From Polytrichum commune (lineage: Eukaryota; Streptophyta; Polytrichopsida; Polytrichales; Polytrichaceae): 64,000 nucleotides of DNA. Each line of letters begins with the position of its first letter. Position 1 is the stretch's first letter. The translations under genes and the position numbers were made by a program. Positions 49,225 through 58,599 of the stretch are shown in pieces. The notes beneath the pieces are model-generated. The model saw nothing but the letters and a program-made list of their open reading frames with translations, had not been told where the DNA came from and searched no databases. The stretch spans positions 1-64,000 of the forward strand of contig CATNTY010000003.1 of the NCBI GenBank assembly GCA_950295325.1, in the 5' to 3' direction.

Positions 49225-49649
49225 CCATGAAATCAATAATTACTGCAGCTGCGCTGCAGTACTCCAAAATGGTTATGGTCTGTAAGTCCTTACACCATTT
49301 TGGTGGAATAATATGATAAATAACAATCTAGAGCTTCTAAAAATTAAATTCGAACCGAAATAGCTTTTTCATCTTTTTGATATAGATAAAATCAATCAGA
49401 ATATTATCCGATGAGCTTAATCTGTATAATGCAAAACACCCTGTGTCCCAATGGACCGCAGGACCCACCTACTGATACGAGTTACAACTATCAGTGGGGC
49501 TATTAAACCATTAATCCCCTCCCAATTCTAGTGATAAGGTCTGATAATTTAATGAGGTAGAATGCTGGAATTATGGATCCAGCTATTTCGGTCGTAACAA
49601 TACCTACTACGACAGTGTAAGTTCTTAACCAAAATTTGGAGAGTTAATT
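49225..49649. other. atp6 to tRNA-Arg spacer
   Basis: Begins with a family G element (49241-49305). The rest is AT-rich with a GGACCGCAGGACCC segment; nothing recognised. Confidence 0.5.
49241..49305 (+). repeat. Family G element
   Basis: TACTGCAGCTGCGCTGCAGTACTCC, the most symmetric copy, followed by TGTAAGTCCTTACACC. Confidence 0.72.
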
Positions 49650-49721
49650 ATTCTCTTAGCTCAATGGTTAGAGCTACATTCTTCTAAAATGTCTATTTTG
49701 GTTCGATTCCGAAAGAGAATA
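49650..49721 (+). tRNA. trnR: tRNA-Arg (UCU)
   Basis: Acceptor ATTCTCT/AGAGAAT perfect, D stem GCTC/GAGC, anticodon stem ACATT/AATGT with loop CTTCTAA (TCT), T loop TTCGATT, discriminator A. Confidence 0.92.
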
Positions 49722-49895
49722 TTGCCCTAAATTTCTCTATGTTTACCCTTCTGATCCATCACCGAAGGGAAGGGGGAAACATGGACCTTCGGCTACCCCC
49801 AAAACTCTAGATAATAGAACAGGTAAATTTTACCCTCTGGTATCTATGGAGAGGACCCATACCGGCACCCCTCTTTTTGAGTTTATTTGAAATTT

Positions 49896-49906
49896 AATAA
49901 AAGAGA
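49896..49906 (+). promoter_or_regulatory. AATAAAAGAGA box upstream of rns
   Basis: About 80 bp before the first recognisable rns block. Matches the boxes upstream of cox1 and tRNA-Val. Confidence 0.4.
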
Positions 49907-49974
49907 CAGAAATATCGCATTTAGCGCATACAATACAACAATTGACTCTTTTTAAGAGAAAATATGTTTAATAA

Positions 49975-51536
49975 TAAGTAAGAATTTAATTTTGGTTCCG
50001 ACTGAACGTTTTCCAGTGGTTTTAAGGCATGCAAATCGTTGTTAACTTCGGTTAATAAGGTGTACGGGTGAGTAATAATAAATAAGATACCCTACAGACT
50101 TCGGAAATAGAGGATAGTTCTATTTTTTTTCTTTAGCGGGAAGAAAACAAGAATAAAGGGACTCTTCCTACTGTAGGATTCTATTTATCTTGAATAGGTA
50201 GTTGATAGGGTAATGGCCTACCAAGCCTACGATCAATAGCCAGCTTGACAGAGGGATTGGCCACATTGGGTCTGAAATTTACCCAAGTAGTGCATAACTA
50301 CCAGCAGCCGAGAATATTTGTCAATGCTCGCAAGAGTGAACAAGCCAACTGGAATCACAAGAACTTGTGATAAAGTAAGGGAGGATAATGACGTTACCTT
50401 ACTATTAGTGTCGTCTAAAATTGGTGCCAGAAGACTCGGTAATACCAAATACACAAACGTTAGTCATCATAAATAGGCGTAAAGGGTTTGTAGGCTGCTC
50501 TTACCAGAGCTAGAATCAAATAGGGGTTAATATCATACCTAGTGAAAGGATTAAATCTGTAAATATTAGGGGGAATACTAGAAGCGAAGGCGATTTTCTA
50601 TTTAATGATTGACGCTGAGACACGAAGGTTGGGGCAGGAAATAGGATTAGATACCCTAGTACTCCCAACTGTAAACGATGAATGGTAGGTATTAATTATG
50701 TGAAAGTTAGTACCAATGTGAACACGTTAACCATTCCGCCTTGTGAGTATACTTGCAAAAGTGAAAACAAAAAAATTAGTCGGCCCCGAAGCAAACGAAG
50801 TGAAGCATGTTGTTTAATACGATAATCCGCGTAAAATCTTACCATGGCTTGAATATAACTTTTCTAAGAATGTTTCTTGTTCACAAGTCAAATGTTCATT
50901 TATTAAAATAATTTGATTGAAAAATTAAACTTATTTAATGGAGAAAAGGAATAATTACTATTATTCATTTACAGGTGTTGCATGGCTGTCGTCGGTTCGT
51001 ATCGTGAGATGTTTGGTTAATTCCGCTAACGAACGCAATCCCTATTGTTAATTTACACTTAACACTAGCTTACCCTAAAAAAGGGAAGTTGTTTGGGGCT
51101 ATGACAAGCCGTTATGACCCTCATGCCGTGGGCTACAGACGTGCCACAAAAACTTTAACAATATGAAGCAAACCATCACCAAGTCTCGAGTAATTTAAAA
51201 ATGAAACAGTAGTTGGAGAATATGAGGAGCTAATCATCAAAATAAGTTATAGCCGGATTGTTGCCTGAAACTCGGCAACATGAAGAAGGAATTTCGAGTA
51301 ATCGTTGATCACCAGCGCAACGGTGAAGACATAATTCGGGGTGAACTAACTGTCTGTCAATTGGAAGAAGCTTTACATGCAGGAAGGTGTGATAAATGAA
51401 CCACTTTAATAATTTATGTGTTAGAATAAATTCTTTTGTTCTAAGTTCTTATTTAAAGTTCAGGAGTTGTATCCAATGTATGAAAGTAACATCTAATAAG
51501 TCATAGCAAGGTAGCGGTACTGGAAAGTGCCGCTGT
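49975..51536 (+). rRNA. rns: Small subunit ribosomal RNA
   Basis: Conserved 16S blocks in order: AAGGCATGCAAATCG, TACGGGTGAGTAATA, GTGCCAGAAGACTCGGTAATAC (530 loop, with the variant common in fungal mitochondria), ATTAGATACCC, GAAGCAAACGAAGTGAAGCATG-type, GGTGTTGCATGGCTGTCG, TCATGCCGTGGGCTACAGACG-type, GCAACGGTGAAGACATAATT, ATAGCAAGGTAGCGGTACTGG. No intron. Ends are estimated from similarity to E. coli 16S. Confidence 0.93.
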
Positions 51537-51645
51537 ATTATACAAAACTTAAACCCCCTCTCCAAACGGAGCGAGACACTCTTAATTTGGACCCTGGTGG
51601 AATTCACCAGTCAGCTGGGTCTGGTACGCAAAAAAAAGTAAATAA

Positions 51646-51711
51646 AGGAGTTAGCTGAGTGGTTTAGCAGTAAATTTACACTTTACAGGGTTGCTCAAGT
51701 ATTAATTGACC
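51646..51711 (+). pseudogene. tRNA-Val-like 5' half
   Basis: AAGGAGTTA, D arm GCTGAGTGGTTTAGC and anticodon arm GTAAA TTTACAC TTTAC (TAC) resemble the intact tRNA-Val at 53360. No T arm or matching 3' acceptor follows; instead come GC palindromes from about 51705. Confidence 0.45.
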
Positions 51712-51763
51712 CTCCGCGGCATACAGTCATGCTAGCATGACCTTGCTGCCGCGGGGTACATTC

Positions 51764-51836
51764 CTGTAAATTGGCGTCTTACGACGGTCACCGTGTGGTC
51801 CCTCTTAACAAGAGGGACCATTCGGTCAATTTACTG
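51764..51836 (+). repeat. Family B hairpin 2 with a nested hairpin (copy B15)
   Basis: CTGTAAATTGGCGTCTTACG...CAATTTACTG is split at its loop by a 34-nt hairpin GTGGTCCCTCTT...AAGAGGGACCA. Confidence 0.85.
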
Positions 51837-52151
51837 AAGTATTTTCAAATTTCAATAAAAGCCTACCGTTTGGCTAGTACTAAGCAAACGCCGGGGATCT
51901 CATTAAAAGAAAGAACGAATTTCTGTATTAAAAAAGATTTGTTCTCAAATTAAGTTTATTTAGTTTTCTTTCAAAAAAAACTACTGTTACAATCTTCGAG
52001 TTTCTTAAAAATGTCGGCTCGGTTAAAAGTTCCCGGTTTTTAAGTAGGGCCTGATGTACAACTATATTCAGCCTGATACAATAGTAATCATCTTTTCTTG
52101 AGCTCACAGAGTTCCAGAAGCCAGACTTTAGAGTATTATCATCGAATTTTT

Positions 52152-52934
52152 ATGCTATTAACAAAATTGCACAACAAACTAAATCTTTCAATGGGAATTA
52201 GTACTGCTTCTTCTGCAAGCAATGCAGATATTATCCCCAATGATCTACCGAATTCTGAAGTAGATTTACCTGGTTTTGCCTCCAATGCTGAAAAAGTTTT
52301 CTCAAACCCTACATTGGTGCGAAAAGAAATTTATTCTTTCCTGAAAGGGAAAACTGGGATTTACATGTTTTTCAATAAGGGAAATGGGAGTTTTTATATA
52401 GGGAGTGCTGTAGATTTGAGCCGCCGAGTAAATTATTATTTTCAAAATTGTTACTTTAAACATAACCCTAATTCAATTATAGGGAAAGCTATTCTTAAAT
52501 ATGGAATGGCTAATTTTAGCTTAGTAATACTAGAATTTTGTGACAAAGAAATTTTACTATCTCGAGAAACTCACTATATCACAACTTACAATCCTGCTTA
52601 TAATATTCTTAAAGAAGGTAGTAGCCTTTTAGGTTATAAACATAAACTTGAGAGTATTGTTAAAATCGGGGAAGCATCTTTGGGTCGAATACACTCGGCA
52701 GAAGTCAGATTAAGAATAAGCGAATCACAAAAAAGCCGACTTGAAGGCGTAAGACCTAATGGATTCCCAGTATCGGTTCTGGATTTGCTAAATAATAATA
52801 CAACTAATTACCTGTCAATAGCGCAAGCCGCTAAAGAATTAGGTTTAAACTCTTCCTCGATTTCTAAAAGAATTAATAAAGGAATTACAAGTGCGTTTAA
52901 AGGCCGGTATGTAATAAAAGTAGACCGATCTTAA
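52152..52934 (+). CDS. Free-standing GIY-YIG homing endonuclease
   Basis: The frame is open from 52098 (TTG), but the first ATG is 52152 (MLLTKLHNKLNLSMG). GIY-YIG domain in the middle: TGIYMFFNKGNGSFYIGSAVDLSRRV, then RETHYITTYNPAYNI. C-terminal modules HKLESIVKIGEASLGRIHS and IAQAAKELGLNSSSISKRI. No frame breaks. It lies between rns and tRNA-Val, not in a recognisable intron. Confidence 0.88.
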   Translation: MLLTKLHNKLNLSMGISTASSASNADIIPNDLPNSEVDLPGFASNAEKVFSNPTLVRKEIYSFLKGKTGIYMFFNKGNGSFYIGSAVDLSRRVNYYFQNCYFKHNPNSIIGKAILKYGMANFSLVILEFCDKEILLSRETHYITTYNPAYNILKEGSSLLGYKHKLESIVKIGEASLGRIHSAEVRLRISESQKSRLEGVRPNGFPVSVLDLLNNNTTNYLSIAQAAKELGLNSSSISKRINKGITSAFKGRYVIKVDRS

Positions 52935-53335
52935 GTTGTTAATCTATTGGTTGAAATACCCATAGAGAGGTGTCTAATCAACCCAATTATCTTATTCTTC
53001 TTTTTGGTAACACTGTAAGATGTAAACTAAGGGCTGACCTTTGCTGAGGTTTCTTAACAATTAAAGCCTAAGCTCCCCTTCCCAATTTCTCCCTGCGGAA
53101 TAATTCTCCCCATTTAATGGGAAGAATGGAAGGACGTGCATAGCCGTCCCCCTCCGCAGGGACTGTGATTTGGCGACTTACGTCGGTCAAATCACGGTTT
53201 GAATAAGACAAAATGGAGGAAGCTCTTAGTTGGCACTGTTTTGACTACACCAAAGGTGTGCATTTCTTTAATCCGAGAATGTTGCCCTTTAAAAAGGGCA
53301 ACATCCTCGAATTAGAGTAGTGTAGCATGAATTTT
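52935..53335. other. Spacer after the GIY-YIG gene
   Basis: Contains one family B copy and a GTTGCCCTTTAAAAAGGGCAAC hairpin at 53280-53301; no gene recognised. Confidence 0.55.
53090..53199 (+). repeat. Family B double hairpin with nested hairpin (copy B16)
   Basis: Hairpin 1 is interrupted after CCCTGCGGAAT by ATTCTCCCCATTTAATGGG and AGAAT. Hairpin 2 has compensated changes (GTGATTTGGCGACTTACG...CAAATCAC). Confidence 0.88.
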
Positions 53336-53346
53336 GATAAAAGAGA
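53336..53346 (+). promoter_or_regulatory. GATAAAAGAGA box upstream of tRNA-Val
   Basis: 13 bp before the tRNA 5' end. Confidence 0.4.
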
Positions 53347-53359
53347 TTTATTATATAAA

Positions 53360-53430
53360 GGGAGTTAGCTTATTGGTAAAGCGGTAATTTTACACATTAC
53401 ATAAAGAGTTTCGATTACTCTACTCTTTAG
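53360..53430 (+). tRNA. trnV: tRNA-Val (UAC)
   Basis: Acceptor AGGGAGT/ACTCTTT with two G-T wobbles, D stem GCTT/AAGC, anticodon stem GTAAT/ATTAC with loop TTTACAC (TAC), T arm AGAGT TTCGATT ACTCT. Confidence 0.9.
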
Positions 53431-53453
53431 ATTCTATTATAATTTTTGCTGAG

Positions 53454-53600
53454 CCCCTCAGGTTTTCTGACTTAAGCTGGTCTGGCTAGACCAGCTTCAG
53501 TCATAATTACCTGAGTAAAATAGATGCAGGTTGGTCTAGGCAGACCAACCTGAATCTATTAACGAAGGGCTCCTTTGGAGTCCGGAGAGGGCCCGAAGGA
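53454..53600 (+). repeat. Family E double hairpin with extension (copy E5)
   Basis: Followed directly by an extra GTTGGTCTAGACAGACCAAC hairpin (53601-53620). Confidence 0.9.
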
Positions 53601-53921
53601 GTTGGTCTAGACAGACCAACTGAAGCCAAAAACTAATTAATTTTTCTTTTTTTTTCGAAACAACCCCTAATTTCCCCTGGGCTTCCCAGGTCTTCTGGGA
53701 TGGAGAAATAATCTCCATTCAGGGAGCCTTAGCGCAGGTCCATGTTTGCCAATTCTTTACAATTCCTAAGTCTTTATAGACTTGGGAATTGTCCAGAAGG
53801 TAAAACGGCAGGTATGTAAGGTATATTAGGTCAATTCTATAATTCGGTAAATTAGGTCAATTATTTGTATTGGGGTGAGGTCCTTATTTACACCTGGGAC
53901 CTATCCTGATTTATATAATAT

Positions 53922-54220
53922 GAAGAAATAAATAAGCCGTGTCTTTTGACAAAATTTATTTAATAATAATTTTATTTCGGTAAAAAAAAATAAATAGTCA
54001 AATTTGTTCAATTTTCAGTCCCTCTACGAGGTTTCTGTAGAGCTTAGCTCGTTAAAATTAACAGAATTTTTTTTATTTATAAAGATATCAATTATCTGTA
54101 ACAAATTTAAGATTTTATAAAGATATCAATTATCTGTAACAAATTTAAGATTTTATACTTACCAAAATTTGTTTAAGTTAAAAAAAGATTTAGAGACAAT
54201 CACAATTAAATATATTATAT
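53922..54220 (+). promoter_or_regulatory. cox2 leader, source or sister of the HEG leaders
   Basis: GAAGAAATAAATAAGCCGTG, TCTTTTGACAAAAT, a long AT-rich insert with hairpins and a 38-bp tandem duplication, then GATTTAGAGACAATCAC before ATG 54221. The terminal blocks match the leaders at 15269, 16355 and 27558. Confidence 0.65.
54079..54154 (+). repeat. 38-bp tandem duplication in the cox2 leader
   Basis: ATAAAGATATCAATTATCTG and following 18 bases occur twice without visible divergence, so the duplication is recent. Confidence 0.92.
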
Positions 54221-56339
54221 ATGAGTATCTTATTCACATTTTTACAACCAATTTATAACGATGCGCCAGAACCATGGCAAATCGGATTCCAAGACGGTGC
54301 TTCACCAGGATTCGAAGGAATTACTGAATTACACGATTCAATTTTCTTCTTCTTAGTAGTTATTTCAGTAGGAGTATTCTGGGCTTTAGGGTCAGTAATG
54401 ATTAACTTTAACTCAACTAGCTCGCCTATTGTATACAAATACGCCAACCACGGTACGCTTATGTGCCTTCATGCTAAATCAAATTGTCTAATAAAAACAA
54501 GAAATATTACCCTAAGACATTATTCTAGTCAAGAAGTTACAGGTGATAAAGTAGATAGTGAAGCTCAGATGGATATAACTAAACCTGAAAAATGCTATAA
54601 TGATGCTTTTGCTTCAAAATCACTTATTTTAAAGGAAAACAAAAATAAGTCTGGCATATATAAGTTTACTAATAAATTAAATGGTAATTTCTATATCGGA
54701 AGTTCCAAGGATTTAAGTAACCGATTTATTAAATATTTTAGTCTATCCTACATATCCACTGTAAAAAATCATTTGACTATTTCTCGAGCTTTAATTAAAT
54801 ATGGTTATTCTAATTTTACTCTTGAAATATTAGAATACTGCGATGTTTCTGTATTACTAGAAAGAGAGCAACATTATCTTGATCTATTAAAGCCTACTTA
54901 CAATATTGCTAAAATAGCAGGTTCTACATTAGGAGTACCGAAAACCTCAGAGACAAAAGCTAAAATAAGTCAAGCTCTTAAAGGTTTTCTGACTTGTGCT
55001 GGTCTGTCTAGACCAGCATCAGTCAGAATTGCCTTTAAGCAAAATTGAATAACGTTGGTCTAGTCAGACCAACGGGATTCAATTAGCTTAAAGGTGTTTA
55101 TACCGGGGAGAAAAGTCCTTTATTTGGTAAAACACATGCAGAAGAGACAAAACTATTAATGAGTCAAGCTCGTCAAGGTACTGATAACTCCATGTATGGA
55201 AAAACTCATACTGAGCAATCCAAACTATTAATGAGTCTTGCTAAAACAGGTAAAGTTCGTGACAATAAAACAAGAATATCAATCTCTGCGGCAAATGGAA
55301 CTGCGGTATTTTTATACGCAGCTTGCTCAGAGCACTCTCCAGATGCTTTTTGCTTAATACAAGAATTTACTTCGTTAAGAGAAGCAGGAAAATATTTAGG
55401 CATTAGTCACAGTAATGTGTCAAGATATGTAAAATCAGGTGCTTTATTTTCTCGAAGAGGTATCAGTTACAAATTCTCTCTTACTTTATTAGATAAATAA
55501 TTTGGGCTTTCTCTGAATTTTTATAGAAAGTCCCAAACGCATGACAAATTTCACTAATTGCTGGAAAATTTAAATTACTTTAAGTACTAATGTAGTAAAA
55601 ATCTGAAAGTTGAATATATAAATTAATCAGCAGGATCTGTTTATATAAAATATAAATCGGTTCCTCATCGACTATACGTGAAAACACTATTTTAAGGTTA
55701 ATGGCAAAACCCATGTTATGTTCATGATTTATAACTTTGCCTAGCTAAGGTTATATGTTTTTAATAGTGTAAGATATAGTCAACCCCCCTTTGGCTACGG
55801 CCGTAGTGGGGGTGACGCTTATAGAGTTAATCTGGACTATTACTCCGGCTTTAGTTTTAATAGCTATCGCATTTCCTAGTTTCAAATTATTATACATGCT
55901 TGATGAAGTAATTTCACCAACTATGACTATTAAAGTAGCAGGTCACCAATGGTACTGGTCATATGAATACTCTGATTTTATTAACGAAGACGGAGAAGCC
56001 ATTGAATACGATTCATATATGGTTCCTGAAAGCGACCTAGAAGATGGGCAATTAAGATTACTTGATGTTGATAACAGAGTTGTTGTTCCTGTAGACACAC
56101 ACATCAGATTTATTGTAACAGCTACAGATGTAATTCACGATTTTGCTGTACCATCATTAGGTCTTAAAATAGATGCAGTTCCTGGTCGATTAAATCAAAC
56201 TTCAGTTCTTGTTCAACGGGAAGGTGTGTTCTACGGGCAATGCTCTGAAATCTGCGGAGTATACCATGGATTCATGCCTGCAGTGATTGAAGCTGTGTCA
56301 CTAGAAAAATACCTAGTGTGGCTTGACAGCCAATATTAA
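54221..56339 (+). CDS. cox2: Cytochrome c oxidase subunit 2 (two exons)
   Basis: Exon 1 54221-54454 ([19 protein letters not shown] to YKYANHG) and exon 2 55815-56339 ([18 protein letters not shown] to [12 protein letters not shown]). Joined 252 aa. Two N-terminal membrane helices, [14 protein letters not shown] (aromatic electron-entry region), [19 protein letters not shown] and the Cu-A site [15 protein letters not shown]. The T/G splice rule holds. Complex IV, binds cytochrome c and Cu-A. A second copy of the last 18 codons lies 2 kb downstream. Confidence 0.96.
54455..55500 (+). pseudogene. GIY-YIG HEG in the cox2 intron, split by a palindrome
   Basis: In frame with exon 1. [37 protein letters not shown], then [13 protein letters not shown] and at about 54982 family D copy D7. 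After it ([18 protein letters not shown], about 55092) the same protein continues in another frame with repeated GKTH.EE.KLLMS modules to LTLLDK, TAA 55500. An intact product needs a frame-changing bypass or removal of the insert; otherwise it is truncated. Confidence 0.78.
54982..55092 (+). repeat. Family D double hairpin inside a HEG (copy D7)
   Basis: Flanks CTTAAAGG on both sides; linker GCCTTTAAGC is their complement instead of the usual GCTTTGCC. Confidence 0.92.
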
Positions 56340-56405
56340 CCAATATTGGCCTAATCCGAATATTGTATAATGAAACATTAATCCCCTTCTGGATTACATT
56401 AAATC

Positions 56406-56417
56406 AAATAAAAGAGA
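56406..56417 (+). promoter_or_regulatory. AATAAAAGAGA box upstream of a HEG
   Basis: 170 bp before ATG 56585; also kept in the decayed copy at 9897. Confidence 0.4.
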
Positions 56418-56584
56418 CCATAAATCCTAGGTATACAAAATCACTCAAACTTGGGTTTTATCTAGTTTTAGATTTATGGGGTACAGCATCAGCCTACTAG
56501 GCTGAAGCTGGGCAATCTTGGGTAAAATCATTTCCTATTAATTGCCTGCCTTACTCTATCCAGAGGGCCACATTAAGGTTTCTA

Positions 56585-58204
56585 ATGCTTTTTGCTAGTA
56601 CAATTATTTTTATTATAGCCAATGCGCTACCTTCTCTTCGAACATCTCTTTTTTTAATACGAATAATAGCTATTGCTCTACTTTATGCCGCAGCACTTTA
56701 CTGGAGTGTTGTTTATATTCAGTCGATTGGATTTGGTGTAGGTGTCCTTAGCGAGTTATTCGATAATTTTTCTTCTTCAGAATACTTCATTAATACAACT
56801 GCCGATGTAGACTTAATATGTCCTTTTTTATTTTCTTTAGTTCCCACAAAATTAGATGAAAACAAAATTCCTTGGAATGACACAGATATGATGAAAGGAA
56901 ACCGAATAGTTCTTAAAAAAATGTATGAGAGCTACTCTTCTAATCCTATTGTAAAGTCCTTTTTAGATGCTAAAATCAACCATTTACTTAATGCACCTGA
57001 AGGGGATACAGGGATATCTTATTCTTCTCTAACTAAAGATTCAATTTTAACTAATCCTGCTACAAAATCTCTTACTAAAAACTATAAGCCTTCTCTGTTC
57101 ACTTCGTATAGTGGTGTCTATGTGATACAGTCTCATAGTACCAAAGATTTCTATGTGGGCAGTGCAACGGACTTCTCTAGACGATTTAGCAATCACTACA
57201 GTAGTCTGCGAGAAAGTAGCCTATTAAATGGAAATTCAAGTCTAATTTACACAACTCTTAGTTCTATGGGTCCAACTAAATTTAGTTGGTCTCCTGTTGT
57301 ATTAACTCCAAATTACCATAAAGAATTTGTTTTGTTAAACAAAAATTCGTCTGAGTTAATCAAAGACATTCATCTTTATAATGTTCTTTTGCATTTCACA
57401 CAATACGAAGCAAGAGCTACAGAGCAAGCTATTTTAAGCGCTACAGGGCCATCTCTAAATACAGAATCTGAAGTTAGTTTGACTTTAGAGTGGGATTCAG
57501 ATAAAGAGTATACCGATAAAAGAGGTTCCAAATCTATCCAAGCTATTGAGAAAATTTCAGGAAAAGTTCATTACTTTAATTCTATCCGTCAAGCAGCTGA
57601 TCTTCTTAATGTTGAAAAACGTAATATTCAAACATATATTAACTGTATAAATTTCCATAAATCTAGTGTTTTAGGGGAATACGTGCGATTTGTTGATATT
57701 ACCAAACCAATAAAAGAAGTGCACCCTTATTCTAAAGAAAATTTACCATTAGTACAAGGAATCAATTATGATGAAATTCCTCTAGGACAAATTTGGGCTT
57801 ACGATGAAAGTCTCAATAAAATAGGGGAATTTACATCTAGTTTAAAAGCAGCAAGTTTATTTAATATTTCTAAAGGAGCAGTACTCAATAATATTAATAA
57901 AAAATTCACTAATGGAATTTTTGAGGGTAAAGTTCTATCTTTATTATTTTGTAGAAACATTCTAGGTGCAATTAGTAACAAAATTCCAGTGGTAGTTATA
58001 GATCAGCAAACTGGCCAAGCCTACCATTATTCCACAATTGGAGGTGCAAGTCGAGCTATCGGTATGGGGAAAACAATAAACCCTGGTATGGTTAAAACTA
58101 AATGGATTAAATCTGGGAGATTATACCAAAATAGATGGTTAATTGTCGAGGAATCAAATTATGCTGGAAAACCTTACACTGAAGGCCCTACAACTCTAGT
58201 GTAA
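56585..58204 (+). CDS. Large GIY-YIG homing endonuclease with NAD2-like N-terminus
   Basis: 539 aa, intact. Residues 1-60 (NALPSLRTSLFLIRIIAIALLYAAALYW, VYIQSIGFGVGV) look like a NADH dehydrogenase subunit 2 N-terminus, and the prefix ends LFSLVPTKLDENK. GIY-YIG domain about 177-320: [39 protein letters not shown]-terminal repeats of a helix-turn-helix type: SIRQAADLLNVEKRNIQTYI, SLKAASLFNISKGAVLNNI, TIGGASRAIGMGK. It sits between two copies of the cox2 3' end. Confidence 0.9.
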   Translation: MLFASTIIFIIANALPSLRTSLFLIRIIAIALLYAAALYWSVVYIQSIGFGVGVLSELFDNFSSSEYFINTTADVDLICPFLFSLVPTKLDENKIPWNDTDMMKGNRIVLKKMYESYSSNPIVKSFLDAKINHLLNAPEGDTGISYSSLTKDSILTNPATKSLTKNYKPSLFTSYSGVYVIQSHSTKDFYVGSATDFSRRFSNHYSSLRESSLLNGNSSLIYTTLSSMGPTKFSWSPVVLTPNYHKEFVLLNKNSSELIKDIHLYNVLLHFTQYEARATEQAILSATGPSLNTESEVSLTLEWDSDKEYTDKRGSKSIQAIEKISGKVHYFNSIRQAADLLNVEKRNIQTYINCINFHKSSVLGEYVRFVDITKPIKEVHPYSKENLPLVQGINYDEIPLGQIWAYDESLNKIGEFTSSLKAASLFNISKGAVLNNINKKFTNGIFEGKVLSLLFCRNILGAISNKIPVVVIDQQTGQAYHYSTIGGASRAIGMGKTINPGMVKTKWIKSGRLYQNRWLIVEESNYAGKPYTEGPTTLV

Positions 58205-58295
58205 AACTCCTATGGTAAACACCAGCTATTTAGTAGGTGTTTGCCAAGCCATCACCTACAATCTTTTTCTTTCAAGTCCATATAACCCCACTATT

Positions 58296-58352
58296 GCTAT
58301 CGAAGCCGTATCTTTAGAGAAATATTTAGTATGGCTGGATAGCCAATACTAA
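58296..58352 (+). pseudogene. Displaced second copy of the cox2 3' end
   Basis: Encodes [18 protein letters not shown] and TAA, matching cox2 56283-56339 with many synonymous changes. Both copies are followed by a similar 3' region (AATATTGTATAA, then ATC/ATTAATCCCCTTCT). A HEG insertion has separated them. Confidence 0.85.
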
Positions 58353-58431
58353 TTCATCAGAATTAAATATTGTATAACTAATCATCACTCCCCTTCTACG
58401 CCCTCCGGGAGCAGCTGTAAATTTGTTAATT

Positions 58432-58580
58432 CCCCTCAGGTTTTCTGACTTAAGCTGGTCTGGCTAGACCAGCTTCAGTCATAATTACCTGAGTAAAATA
58501 GATGCAGGTTGGTCTAGGCAGACCAACCTGAATCTATTAACGAAGGGCTCCTTTGGAGTCCGGAGAGGGCCCAAAGGAGT
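58432..58580 (+). repeat. Family E double hairpin with extension (copy E6)
   Basis: Full form; abuts the truncated HEG at its 3' side. Confidence 0.9.
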
Positions 58581-58599
58581 ACAGCGGCCTAAATGCGCC

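Larger units (their letters stand above)
54455..55814 (+). other. cox2 group I intron
   Basis: Core after the HEG: AATTGCTGGAAAATTT near 55557, TTAATCAGCAGGATCTG near 55624, CCTCATCGACTATACGTG near 55662 and TAAGATATAGTCAACC near 55768. Confidence 0.82.

Noticed and set aside
56585-58204. This ORF as the nad2 gene
   Set aside because: Only the first 60 or so residues resemble NAD2; the rest is a GIY-YIG nuclease with helix-turn-helix modules and lacks the remaining NAD2 helices.
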